A stretch of 64,000 bases of DNA from positions 4,241 through 68,240 of the forward strand of contig CAKOXC010000005.1 of assembly GCA_934129945.1 (NCBI GenBank), written 5' to 3'. The notes under the pieces are model-generated. The model searched no databases and was not told the origin of the DNA. It saw only the letters and a list, made by a program, of their open reading frames with translations. Position 1 is the stretch's first letter; every line of letters begins with the position of its first letter. The stretch comes from an uncultured Bacilli bacterium (GTDB lineage: Bacteria > Bacillota_I > Bacilli_A > RF39 > UBA660). Shown here in pieces: positions 34,532 to 42,082 of this stretch. The position numbers and the translations under genes were made by a program.

Positions 34532-35459
34532 TTGTTTTCTTTAATATTGGTCCTTGATTTTCTTTTGACATTTCACCAATTATTCCAATATTGTCTAATA
34601 GTTTTTGATATTTTTCTAATTGCTGTAATATAAACTCTTCGGTTAATTCTTCTCCAGTTTCTACTTGAGGACATGTTTCGATTTTTATTTCCCCACTTTT
34701 TAATTTTTCCATAAATTGTCTCATAAAATTAGAACCATCAGTTATACCAATTTTTATATTTGGCTTTTGTTCAACTTGAATAGCTGGTTTATTAACATTT
34801 AATTGAATTCCAGGATTAGTATGACAAGAAATTGCTAAATCTTGATACTTAGATGCTATTGGATTTTTAATTATATCACTCATTATTTCAACTAGTTGTA
34901 TCATAGATAAATCTGGTTTTCTATTTAAAATATTTATAGCTAAATTTTGTAATTCATTAAATCTATTTTCTCTATAAGAAGAAAGTTCTCCATGACTATA
35001 AATTTCTTTTTTGTAATCATGTGCTTCAATTAAAGGATATCTTGAATTAGGTTCATTTTCTCCACAAAGCAAACATTTACAAATACTTGTGTCTCTATAA
35101 AGAAACGGACCATTCCAACCAATACATACTTTGACATGATCACAAACATCTTGTTGTAATTTTAATTCTGAATCAATTCTATCAATTTCTTTTTTTAACA
35201 TATTTTTTCTTTGTAACAATAGTAGATTATAATTAATACTAGACTCAATTTTTGACATATTAATTAATCTTTCCATTATTTCATCTTCAGTTTCAGAACC
35301 GGGCAGCAATTTAAAACTATCTATATGTTGTTTCATGAACTCAATATATTCAGTTTCAGATTTATACTCTTTTGTAAAAACATATAATATAGGATTACTT
35401 AACATAATTCTTTTAATTTTTTCACTCATATTTTTATTTTTTTCTTCAATATCATTCAT
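34524..35459 (-). CDS. Unknown cytosolic protein with zinc-finger-like CDH/CxxC site
   Basis: 311 residues, not recognised. Helical N-terminal half with a coiled stretch (RKNMLKKEIDRIDSELKLQQ), then CDHVKVCIG and CKCLLCGE, which could bind zinc, a helical region and an acidic tail with ELTEEFILQQLEKYQKLLDN. No signal peptide or transmembrane helix. GGGAGG lies seven bases before ATG 35459. First gene of the accessory stretch. Confidence 0.6.
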   Translation of the reverse strand: MNDIEEKNKNMSEKIKRIMLSNPILYVFTKEYKSETEYIEFMKQHIDSFKLLPGSETEDEIMERLINMSKIESSINYNLLLLQRKNMLKKEIDRIDSELKLQQDVCDHVKVCIGWNGPFLYRDTSICKCLLCGENEPNSRYPLIEAHDYKKEIYSHGELSSYRENRFNELQNLAINILNRKPDLSMIQLVEIMSDIIKNPIASKYQDLAISCHTNPGIQLNVNKPAIQVEQKPNIKIGITDGSNFMRQFMEKLKSGEIKIETCPQVETGEELTEEFILQQLEKYQKLLDNIGIIGEMSKENQGPILKKTRK

Positions 35460-35544
35460 AAATAAACCTCCCTTAAAGTTTTACTTAATGTTATAACACA
35501 TACCTATACTTATTTTATCACAAATTCTCTTCTTTTTTATAATT

Positions 35545-35679
35545 CTAAGTCATTATTTCTTTTTTTATCTTCTTTATATATTTTTTTATTGGTATATTAT
35601 TTATCTTGTTATATTCCATTTCAGTTATTATATTATTTTCTTTTAAATCTTCTGCAACATATTTATATTTTATTTTCAA
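35545..35679 (-). CDS. Small basic hypothetical protein (44 residues)
   Basis: TTG start at 35679 after ATAGGTGATA; reads MKIKYKYVAEDLKENNIITE then a lysine-rich tail, stop at 35545. An extended -10 (TGGTATAAT, 35706-35711) lies upstream, so transcription and translation signals agree. No family recognised. The rest of 35460-35805 shows nothing else. Confidence 0.4.
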   Translation of the reverse strand: MKIKYKYVAEDLKENNIITEMEYNKINNIPIKKYIKKIKKEIMT

Positions 35680-35805
35680 TATATCACCTATATCCTTTCA
35701 CATAAATTATACCATGTGTCTATTTTATTTATTATAATTATCAACTACTTTACACCTTAATTCAATAATATTATTTATTTTCTATCAAAACTTGTGACTA
35801 ATTAG

Positions 35806-36348
35806 TCACATAAAATAAATATTTACTATTTCATTAAATCTATCTAATAATTTATTGTTTTCCACTCTTGCGTTAAATAATTTTTGCAATTCTAAATGAA
35901 ACCATTTTAATTCTTCATAACTGTTGCATTCTGTAATAAGTGATTTTTTACCTAATTTTAAATACATATCATAGTCTGAAATTAAATTTTGCAACTTATC
36001 TGCAATTTCTACTATCAAAATATTATTACTAACATTTTTCAAGCTTTCAATAAACTTTGTTTTTCTCTCTATATAATTAGAAATATTTTGATCTTCACTT
36101 AATTGCAAAACTCCATTTGCAATTTCTTGTCCATATCTATTTAGCAAATCATCATAATTATATTCAGTATCTTCAATAATGTCATGTAAATAACCAATAT
36201 ATACAGTTGTTTCATCACAACCTACGTTTTTTAGCATGTTTCCAACCATAATACTGTGAAATGATAAGTCTATATTTTCTTTTTTTCTTTTTAATCCATT
36301 AAACGCTTTAAAAACAAAATGTATTATATCTTCTTCTTTTGTATACAT
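35806..36348 (-). CDS. HD-domain hydrolase, RelA/SpoT-hydrolase-like
   Basis: 180 residues with the HD metal site: H in LSFHSIMVGNML, HD in GYLHDIIEDTEY and D in VEIADKLQNLIS. The order and the EDT after HD resemble the (p)ppGpp hydrolase domain of RelA/SpoT and the small MESH1-type hydrolases. No synthetase or regulatory domain. Substrate unproven. AAGGAGTG precedes the ATG. It lies just outside the left repeat of the tRNA-Arg island. Confidence 0.75.
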   Translation of the reverse strand: MYTKEEDIIHFVFKAFNGLKRKKENIDLSFHSIMVGNMLKNVGCDETTVYIGYLHDIIEDTEYNYDDLLNRYGQEIANGVLQLSEDQNISNYIERKTKFIESLKNVSNNILIVEIADKLQNLISDYDMYLKLGKKSLITECNSYEELKWFHLELQKLFNARVENNKLLDRFNEIVNIYFM

Positions 36349-36560
36349 TATACCACTCCTTATACCATTAATAATGGTTACTATTTTTTTATAAATCTAG
36401 CAAATTTTTTAAACCACTTTTTACACTCTTTGATAATCCAAAATCATTACTGCCAATTTTTAAACAACATCTCATTCATCTATAATTGTACACTAAAATC
36501 ATATTATTTCATATAGTAACTTATAATTCAAAATCATCATTTCTGATTGATTCTATATAT

Positions 36561-36597
36561 CAAAGTTCGAATAGTTCGAACGGATTTTCTAATGGTG
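36561..36597. repeat. Left copy of 37-bp direct repeat (att-like)
   Basis: Identical over 37 bp to 40241-40277. It contains the last five bases of tRNA-Arg(CCT) including CCA and the GTTCGAA-CTA-TTCGAAC hairpin downstream of that tRNA, but no tRNA body follows. This is the expected displaced attachment site of an element inserted at the tRNA 3' end. Confidence 0.8.
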
Positions 36598-36625
36598 CCT
36601 TAAGGGAAGTAGTAAAACAACTTCT

Positions 36626-36654
36626 TTGACAATAGAAATAGTTAGTAATAAAAT
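36626..36654 (+). promoter_or_regulatory. Promoter-like sequence at island left end
   Basis: Plus-strand TTGACA (36626-36631), 17 bp, TAAAAT (36649-36654). No ORF follows before the Ham1 gene; a CTAGG/CCTAG hairpin lies near 36705-36735. It might drive a small RNA. Nothing else is visible between 36349 and 36780 apart from the repeat. Confidence 0.35.
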
Positions 36655-36780
36655 TAACTAATATAAGTATAACACAGGAATTTATAAAATAATATGAAAA
36701 AGGCCTAGGGCTTTTAAAGTTTCCTAGGGACATCTTGCATGTAAATATACTATTCTTTAAGATAAAATAAAATATTTTTG

Positions 36781-37389
36781 CTAACTTTTTACTAATTTTT
36801 TAGTGCTTTTGCAGTTCACTCTATACCACTTTATAAACTCATCTGTAGCACTTGTTCTATTATCAGGTCTATTATTTCTTTCTTCATCTGTCATTTCTGC
36901 TAATGTTTTAAAGCAATTATCTGGTATAAATACATACCACAGATTTGATTTTGCTCGTTTATTTTCATGCCCTCTTAATTCATTTGATAAAGAACCATTG
37001 CTAATTCCAAAAAATTGATGGTATTCATTTCCATCAAAGAAAGTAAGACAATCTAGAAAATAACAACTTCTATCTCTTACATTTTTCATTGTTTCTAAAA
37101 GTTCACTTACATTAGAACTAACACCACTTCTTTTTACAAAGGCACCTGGATATCCTGGATTATTAGGATAATTATCTATATAGAAACCTGAATCTGCAAC
37201 AAATACAGGATTACCTAATTTTTCATATGCTTGCCTTGCTTTTTCTTTAGATATATATTCAATATCATTAATATCTGGTTCATCTAAATCGCATTTAAAA
37301 TAATCAATGGTAATACCAGCATTTTCAAATTTTTCTTTTACTGAAACATACTTACCATAATTTCCTGTTATATAGGTTAAATTTTCCAT
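36781..37389 (-). CDS. Ham1/RdgB-like non-canonical NTP pyrophosphatase
   Basis: 202 residues of the inosine triphosphate pyrophosphatase fold, which cleaves NTPs to NMPs and PPi. Visible: YITGNYGKYVSVKEKF (nucleotide-binding start), PVFVADSGFYIDN and NNPGYPGAFVKR (catalytic Asp region), and RTSATDEF at the end. The usual GFGYDP block is replaced by SNLWYVFIPDN, so this is a divergent accessory branch. Its ATG is one base after the SIS gene stop and its RBS lies inside that gene, so the two are translated together. Confidence 0.75.
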   Translation of the reverse strand: MENLTYITGNYGKYVSVKEKFENAGITIDYFKCDLDEPDINDIEYISKEKARQAYEKLGNPVFVADSGFYIDNYPNNPGYPGAFVKRSGVSSNVSELLETMKNVRDRSCYFLDCLTFFDGNEYHQFFGISNGSLSNELRGHENKRAKSNLWYVFIPDNCFKTLAEMTDEERNNRPDNRTSATDEFIKWYRVNCKSTKKLVKS

Positions 37390-37390
37390 A

Positions 37391-38422
37391 TTACATTTCT
37401 CCTTTAAATTTGTATAATCTTTTTACTAAAGTTGGATTATATTCTGGTTGTGTTAAATCAATATTCTTATCTTCGGCAATTTTCTTTGATAAAAAATACA
37501 TTTGTAATATTAAATAATATTCTTTCCAAAATATGTTATCATTTAAGTCACTTGTATCAAAAACAGAAATATTTGAATATTCACTATTGATAGCATCTAT
37601 TAATAAACTATCTAATTCTTTTAATCTATGTGATAGATATATTATTCTACTATTTGGGTATTGAAATAACAAGTTACTTCTTCCATGACAGTACGAACCT
37701 TTATCATGAATTACTGATGATGTTAATCCAACTTCTGTTAAATTAGATTCTAACACACTTGCAGAAGATTTTGTTTCATATCCACTTATTATTTGAATTA
37801 GTGATGTATCTTTAAATTTAACATTTAAACTATCTATTTTCTCACCACTCCTTAATAATAGTTCTTTTATTTTATCATTTATTTTTTTTATTTCGTTTGA
37901 ATCTAATTCAAGATTTAATGAAGTAGTAGTATCAAGGAGTAATGATATTGGTCCTAAACTAGTAGCTAATGATATAAAACTTTTCTCTTTATCATATAGT
38001 TTATTTCCCCAAGATACTATTTGATAATTAGATTCTTTCATATTTTCTGTAACTAAATATTTATTACCTTTAAAATCTAATAATGCCTCATTAATTCCGT
38101 TTGTATTTCCACTTGCAGAAATAACTATTAAATTGGAAAACATTTTTCTATTTACTTTATAAAAATAATCTCTTGGTTCAATCACTTCACAAATTATTCC
38201 AGTTAGTCCTAATCTTTCAATAATTAATTGTAAATAATATGCAATAACTTTAGAGCCACCAGTTGCTATAATTAATGTTGGTTCATTATCTATAGTTAAT
38301 TCATATAGCATTTCTCTTATATCATTGTATTTGCCTAAATATGGATCATTAATCTGCATTATTCTTTCTCCTAGTTTAGAAAAATTTAATTCTGTAGGTT
38401 CAGTATGTGTATGCTTAATCAT
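37391..38422 (-). CDS. SIS-domain (phosphosugar-binding) protein
   Basis: 343 residues with two sugar-isomerase-like halves: PTLIIATGGSKVIAYYLQ and ISASGNTNGINEALL in the first, IQIISGYETKSSASVLESNL and HDKGSYCHGRSNLL in the second, the last resembling the histidine-bearing loop of aldose-ketose isomerases. N-terminal residues include HTHTEPTE. AGAGAGG precedes the ATG. Coupled to the Ham1-like gene; a nucleotide-sugar or nucleotide-linked reaction is possible but not proven. Confidence 0.7.
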   Translation of the reverse strand: MIKHTHTEPTELNFSKLGERIMQINDPYLGKYNDIREMLYELTIDNEPTLIIATGGSKVIAYYLQLIIERLGLTGIICEVIEPRDYFYKVNRKMFSNLIVISASGNTNGINEALLDFKGNKYLVTENMKESNYQIVSWGNKLYDKEKSFISLATSLGPISLLLDTTTSLNLELDSNEIKKINDKIKELLLRSGEKIDSLNVKFKDTSLIQIISGYETKSSASVLESNLTEVGLTSSVIHDKGSYCHGRSNLLFQYPNSRIIYLSHRLKELDSLLIDAINSEYSNISVFDTSDLNDNIFWKEYYLILQMYFLSKKIAEDKNIDLTQPEYNPTLVKRLYKFKGEM

Positions 38423-38477
38423 TATAAAAACCTCTCTTTCTAATTACATATTAACAAAAGAAGAGGAAATATATATG

Positions 38478-38957
38478 TCAGTTATAAAAATTTTCTAATA
38501 ATTTTATTTTTTTAATGCGATTGATATAAAAATGTCTTATTTCTTGTTTTTTCTCACAATATGCTGCAACTCCCCATTCCGATCCAAGTAGTATTAAATC
38601 ATAAGGATGAATTATTCTCGTAGACATTTCTTTTTTATCTTTAGAATAGTATTCTATATAACACTTTCTTTTTTCTTTTATTGCTTTATTAACTAAATTA
38701 TAAAATTCCTTATTTTTTATATTAATAGTATTCGGAGTAATAAATCTTTTTGGCACATTTATATTTTGATTTAAAACATATCCACCATATGGGCCTTTAA
38801 TTGTATCTACATAAATGCCTGCTTTTTCTATCTCATCTTTATAAACTCGAATCATTCTAGGACTAACTTCTAGTTTTTCAGATAATTCAGAAATACTATA
38901 TTTTCTGCCTGTGCTCAAGTATTCAAGCATTGTTAATACATTACTAATTTTAGACAT
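38478..38957 (-). CDS. HTH-WYL transcriptional regulator
   Basis: 159 residues. N-terminal DeoR-like winged helix (TMLEYLSTGRKYSISELSEKLEVSPRMIRVY...), then a compact WYL-type domain (IKEKRKCYIEYYSKDKKE, HPYDLILLGSEWGVAAYCEKK, HFYINRIKKIKL). WYL domains sense nucleic-acid or nucleotide ligands and often control phage-defence genes. It lies upstream of the SIS-Ham1 pair and is the probable local regulator. AGGAGGTG precedes the ATG. Confidence 0.85.
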   Translation of the reverse strand: MSKISNVLTMLEYLSTGRKYSISELSEKLEVSPRMIRVYKDEIEKAGIYVDTIKGPYGGYVLNQNINVPKRFITPNTINIKNKEFYNLVNKAIKEKRKCYIEYYSKDKKEMSTRIIHPYDLILLGSEWGVAAYCEKKQEIRHFYINRIKKIKLLENFYN

Positions 38958-39260
38958 GTGACACCTCCTAACCTAATACAATCGATTATAGATACTTAAT
39001 TATTAATTCATTAATCCATTATTTAAATTTATAATATTTGGATTTAATATATGCCAGTTTGAAAACGTATGCCATTTGTGCTAAAACTCCTCCACTAAAC
39101 CCTTTTAATTTATTATTATATCACAACTTATTTAAATTTGAATTACTAAATGTAATTCAATACGCTAGTTGATTATGTTAATTTGCAAGTATGGTTCTAA
39201 ATTATCAAAAATTTAGTATAAATAAAGAATATAACTAATCAAACTAGTCGTATTCTTTTA

Positions 39261-39411
39261 CTATGATTTCTTTTTTATAAAATCATTAACTTCTGTTTCT
39301 TTATCAGTATCGTTAGAAATATCTATTAAATCATTAGAATTATATAAATTTTTTTCATAACATTCTTTTTAAAGCTTACTTTTTAACTTCTAACATTTTT
39401 ATTTTTTTCAT
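39261..39411 (-). pseudogene. Degraded small ORF in the island
   Basis: An RBS-like GAAAGTGAG and ATG at 39411 open MKKIKMLEVKK, then a stop and a frameshift, after which a clean coding-like run (CYEKNLYNSNDLIDIS... to stop 39261) follows. It looks like a roughly 50-codon gene broken by two lesions. The rest of 38958-39526 shows no ORF. Confidence 0.3.
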
Positions 39412-39526
39412 AAAACTACTCACTTTCCTTATAGCAACAAAAAAACTAACATTTCTGCTAGTAATTTATCACTTAAATCGGATATTGTCCAAGTATCAAT
39501 CAATCTTGCGTAATTGTAGTAGATAT

Positions 39527-40072
39527 CTACAATTTTTTACATAATACATTTTGCTTTTCATCTAAATATTCTGCCTCTTTAAATGACATAACTGGTATTC
39601 CATAAGGGTTACATACTTTAGAAATATCATATATTGCTTTATCTTTTAAATCCTCTAAACCTACTAACACTCTATAAAAGTTGGAAATATCTATAAATCT
39701 ATATATTTGTCTTTCACCTGGTAAATGTCTATAAGGTTCTTTCCTAAAGGTGCATTTTTCAACAATAGATGATTTAAATTCTATTGCAATTTTAGGCTTA
39801 ACGTAGCGATAAAATGATGAATCAAGTCCAAAATTATCACCAGTAAATTCATCCTCCGATGGATTATCAGTACAAATAGAAATATATTCATACCCATTAA
39901 AATTTAATTTCTTATTATAATATGGTATTCCATATTTATCTAAACTATTACGGCAATAAATCCCACCAACCGTAAATATTGATTTTAATGTTATTAAACT
40001 TTCATCTAATACTTCTTGTTCTTCAAAAAAAGGAACATCTCCAGCTAAGCCGTGATAATATTTATTTTTCAT
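39527..40072 (-). CDS. Unknown island protein, possibly ADP-ribosyltransferase-like
   Basis: 181 residues. Opens with KNKYYHGLAGDVPFF, then LITLKSIFTVGGIYCRNSL and YEYISICTDNPS, an order reminiscent of ART-fold proteins (Y/H start, 'L..IL..G.L', then a short beta motif), and later FTGDNFG, ERQIYRF. No catalytic glutamate could be assigned, so this is a fold hint only. TTAGGAGGAATA precedes the ATG. It is the first island gene reading leftward from the tRNA. Confidence 0.5.
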   Translation of the reverse strand: MKNKYYHGLAGDVPFFEEQEVLDESLITLKSIFTVGGIYCRNSLDKYGIPYYNKKLNFNGYEYISICTDNPSEDEFTGDNFGLDSSFYRYVKPKIAIEFKSSIVEKCTFRKEPYRHLPGERQIYRFIDISNFYRVLVGLEDLKDKAIYDISKVCNPYGIPVMSFKEAEYLDEKQNVLCKKL

Positions 40073-40240
40073 AAATATTCCTCCTAAAAAGTGAAAATAT
40101 TATAGCAAATAAATGCAATTATATCAATATTTTGGCTTGTAAAATATTTAACCAACTAGGTATTTTGACGTAAACATTAAAATTACTAATGCAGATTTTT
40201 ATTATAAAAAAATAGTCATATTTCAGACTAAAAATGTATT

Positions 40241-40277
40241 CAAAGTTCGAATAGTTCGAACGGATTTTCTAATGGTG
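40241..40277. repeat. Right copy of 37-bp direct repeat, at tRNA-Arg 3' end
   Basis: Identical to 36561-36597; includes the tRNA's CCA, discriminator and last acceptor base plus the downstream GTTCGAA/TTCGAAC hairpin, which is the probable tRNA terminator. Confidence 0.85.
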
Positions 40278-40347
40278 TCCCAGGCGGGAATCGAACCCGC
40301 ATCTAAACTTTAGGAGAGTCTTGTACTATCCATTATACTACCAGGAC
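40273..40347 (-). tRNA. tRNA-Arg (anticodon CCT)
   Basis: Acceptor GTCCTGG/CTGGGAC, T arm GGGTTCGATTCCC, anticodon loop CTCCTAA, encoded CCA. Its 3' end is duplicated at 36561, marking it as an integration target. Confidence 0.96.
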
Positions 40348-40365
40348 ATAAATATATTTTAACAT

Positions 40366-40393
40366 AAAAAAAGATAAAAGTTAATTTATCTTT
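40366..40393 (-). terminator. Terminator of HD-domain gene
   Basis: AAAGATAAA/TTTATCTTT hairpin with T7 on the minus strand at the 3' end of the HD gene, ahead of tRNA-Arg. Confidence 0.65.
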
Positions 40394-40883
40394 GAATTGT
40401 TATCATATTAAACATAAAAATTATATATATACCTAAAGTTAAGCTTATTTTATAACGATACATCTCATAAAAAGCAACACCTTTATCAACAAGACTTACA
40501 ATCCAACTTTCAGCATATTTAGGAACCTTATGTCCCATTGGAAACATATGTGATTCAATAATATTAGCTTCTAATGATGTGATGTTATAATATTTTCTAG
40601 CATTTTCAAGAGCTTTAGAAGGATGCTCTGATAAAGCTTCAAAACTATTTTTGCTTTCTAAATCATTGGAAGTATAAAAATCATGCATTAATGCTGCTCT
40701 TGTTGCTTTTTCATAATTTAAATTTAATTTTTTTGTTATTTTATAAGTATTTTTAGCTACTCTTAATGAGTGACCAGCTCTAGAAATACCATGGTGTAAT
40801 TCACCATCTAATTCTTTAAATTTATTATTTATTAATATATCATTAATTATATTTTCAAATTCTTTTTTATTCGACTTTTTCAA
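40386..40883 (-). CDS. HD-domain hydrolase with C-terminal hydrophobic segment
   Basis: 165 residues. HD site: HHGISRAGHSLRVAKNTY, AALMHDFYTS, EHPSKAL, IIESHMFPMGHKVPKYAESWIVSLVDKG. A family of uncharacterised Firmicute HD phosphohydrolases has this layout. A hydrophobic stretch (ISLTLGIYIIFMFNMITI) ends it, perhaps a membrane anchor. Start is TTG 40883 after GAGGTGAA. Confidence 0.75.
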   Translation of the reverse strand: MKKSNKKEFENIINDILINNKFKELDGELHHGISRAGHSLRVAKNTYKITKKLNLNYEKATRAALMHDFYTSNDLESKNSFEALSEHPSKALENARKYYNITSLEANIIESHMFPMGHKVPKYAESWIVSLVDKGVAFYEMYRYKISLTLGIYIIFMFNMITIQR

Positions 40884-41045
40884 ACTAATTCACCTCGAAC
40901 TACTACATTATATCATAAATTAGTTAAAATATTAAATGTTTTTAAATTATATGTGTAAACATCGTTAAAATTTCTTAAAAATCTTTTATTTCTCTTTAAA
41001 GCCAAAATTGCACTTAAAAATTAATTCATCAAATACTTGTTTTTA

Positions 41046-41189
41046 TCATATTGAATTAAAGTTAAAAAGTGTATAACTCGTCTTTTCATAAAATTCATTA
41101 TCAAAAAAACTATTTTTCCTTCTTGAATCACTTTTGTAAATAAGAATTGCATTTTTGAAAAGTACAATCCTTTTTTTATTATCAAACAT
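41046..41189 (-). CDS. Possible small ORF (47 residues)
   Basis: ATG 41189 directly follows the stop of the transglutaminase-like gene; reads MFDNKKRIVLFKNAILIYKS and onward to TGA at 41046. No clear RBS (AGGG is 13 bases away). It may be a gene remnant. The rest of 40884-41045 holds nothing visible. Confidence 0.25.
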   Translation of the reverse strand: MFDNKKRIVLFKNAILIYKSDSRRKNSFFDNEFYEKTSYTLFNFNSI

Positions 41190-41190
41190 A

Positions 41191-41892
41191 TTATTTTTTC
41201 AACCCTAATCTCCTCATATCTTGGTCTATTTCTTCAATCATACAATCATAATTAATCTGTTGTTTGAAATGTTCAATTTCTCTTTGCAACAACTCAATTC
41301 CTCTTGTTGAATACATCTCAGTAGGATTTTCAAAATTCTTTTCAATCCTAGGTAAAATTAAAGTAGCAGCATACTTATCTCTTTCAATATCTTCTAAGTA
41401 ATAATCTTCATCAGATTCTATAAATTTTTTAATAGATTCTTTACTATTAACTTTTCTAACTTTTGGATTTTCTATTAACCAGTATAAACTTTTATCATAA
41501 ATATATCCTGCTGATGTATCATAAATCAAATGTCTTCCATCTTTTGTTGTTCTTTCAACAATACAATGACCAGCATATAATGGATCATCGCAAATATATT
41601 TAGGATTCAATTTTAAACTATTTATAGTAGCGTAAAGCAATTGAACATCACCTTCATCCTCTAAAAATGCCCTAGACATTAATAAAGCTCTATCATAGCA
41701 ATGTCCTTTGGTCATGCTATTAGATAATAAAATTATTGACGCTGGTATTCCGCCATAATATACTGTTCTCAATTTTTCTATCAATTCATTATCATAAAGA
41801 TTTATAAATCCATTTTTTAATCCCCATAAAAATAACAGTCTTTCTTTTTTACAATATAAATCCCATTTCATTTTTTGTAATTTCGTAGCCAT
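41191..41892 (-). CDS. Unknown protein with transglutaminase/papain-like Cys-His-Asp pattern
   Basis: 233 residues. GHCYDRALLMSRAFL (Cys), GHCIVERTTKDGRH (His) and IYDTSAGYIYD (Asp) appear in the order and spacing of transglutaminase-like or papain-like cysteine enzymes. The C-terminal third is helical and charged. No signal peptide, so it acts in the cytosol. ATG 41892 follows GGGGTG. No neighbour explains its target. Confidence 0.55.
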   Translation of the reverse strand: MATKLQKMKWDLYCKKERLLFLWGLKNGFINLYDNELIEKLRTVYYGGIPASIILLSNSMTKGHCYDRALLMSRAFLEDEGDVQLLYATINSLKLNPKYICDDPLYAGHCIVERTTKDGRHLIYDTSAGYIYDKSLYWLIENPKVRKVNSKESIKKFIESDEDYYLEDIERDKYAATLILPRIEKNFENPTEMYSTRGIELLQREIEHFKQQINYDCMIEEIDQDMRRLGLKK

Positions 41893-41982
41893 CCAAAACA
41901 CCCCTTTTTGAATTGTTATTTATGATAACACAAACCCATAAAAAATGCAAATTCTATTACATGATTTGTTTGATATAAACAT

Positions 41983-42050
41983 AAAAAAAGAACTTTTAAT
42001 ATCCGTTAAAAGTCCTTTTAATTTACTGGAAGTATTTTATCACTTCCAGT
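41983..42050 (-). terminator. Double hairpin terminator of the two-component operon
   Basis: Two stems: ACTGGAAGT (42025-42033) with ACTTCCAGT (42042-42050), and ACTTTTAA (41992-41999) with TTAAAAGT (42006-42013), the latter followed by T7 on the minus strand. Confidence 0.75.
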
Positions 42051-42082
42051 AGTATTATATGTAATATTCTTAATAATATACA

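Larger units (their letters stand above)
36561..40277. mobile_element. 3.7-kb island at tRNA-Arg(CCT), no recognisable integrase
   Basis: Bounded by the 37-bp repeats. Contains a Ham1-like pyrophosphatase, a SIS-domain protein, a WYL regulator, a degraded small gene and an unknown protein, all on the minus strand. The tRNA is intact at the right end. No integrase, recombinase or transposase was found, so movement would need help in trans, or it has been lost. Confidence 0.7.
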
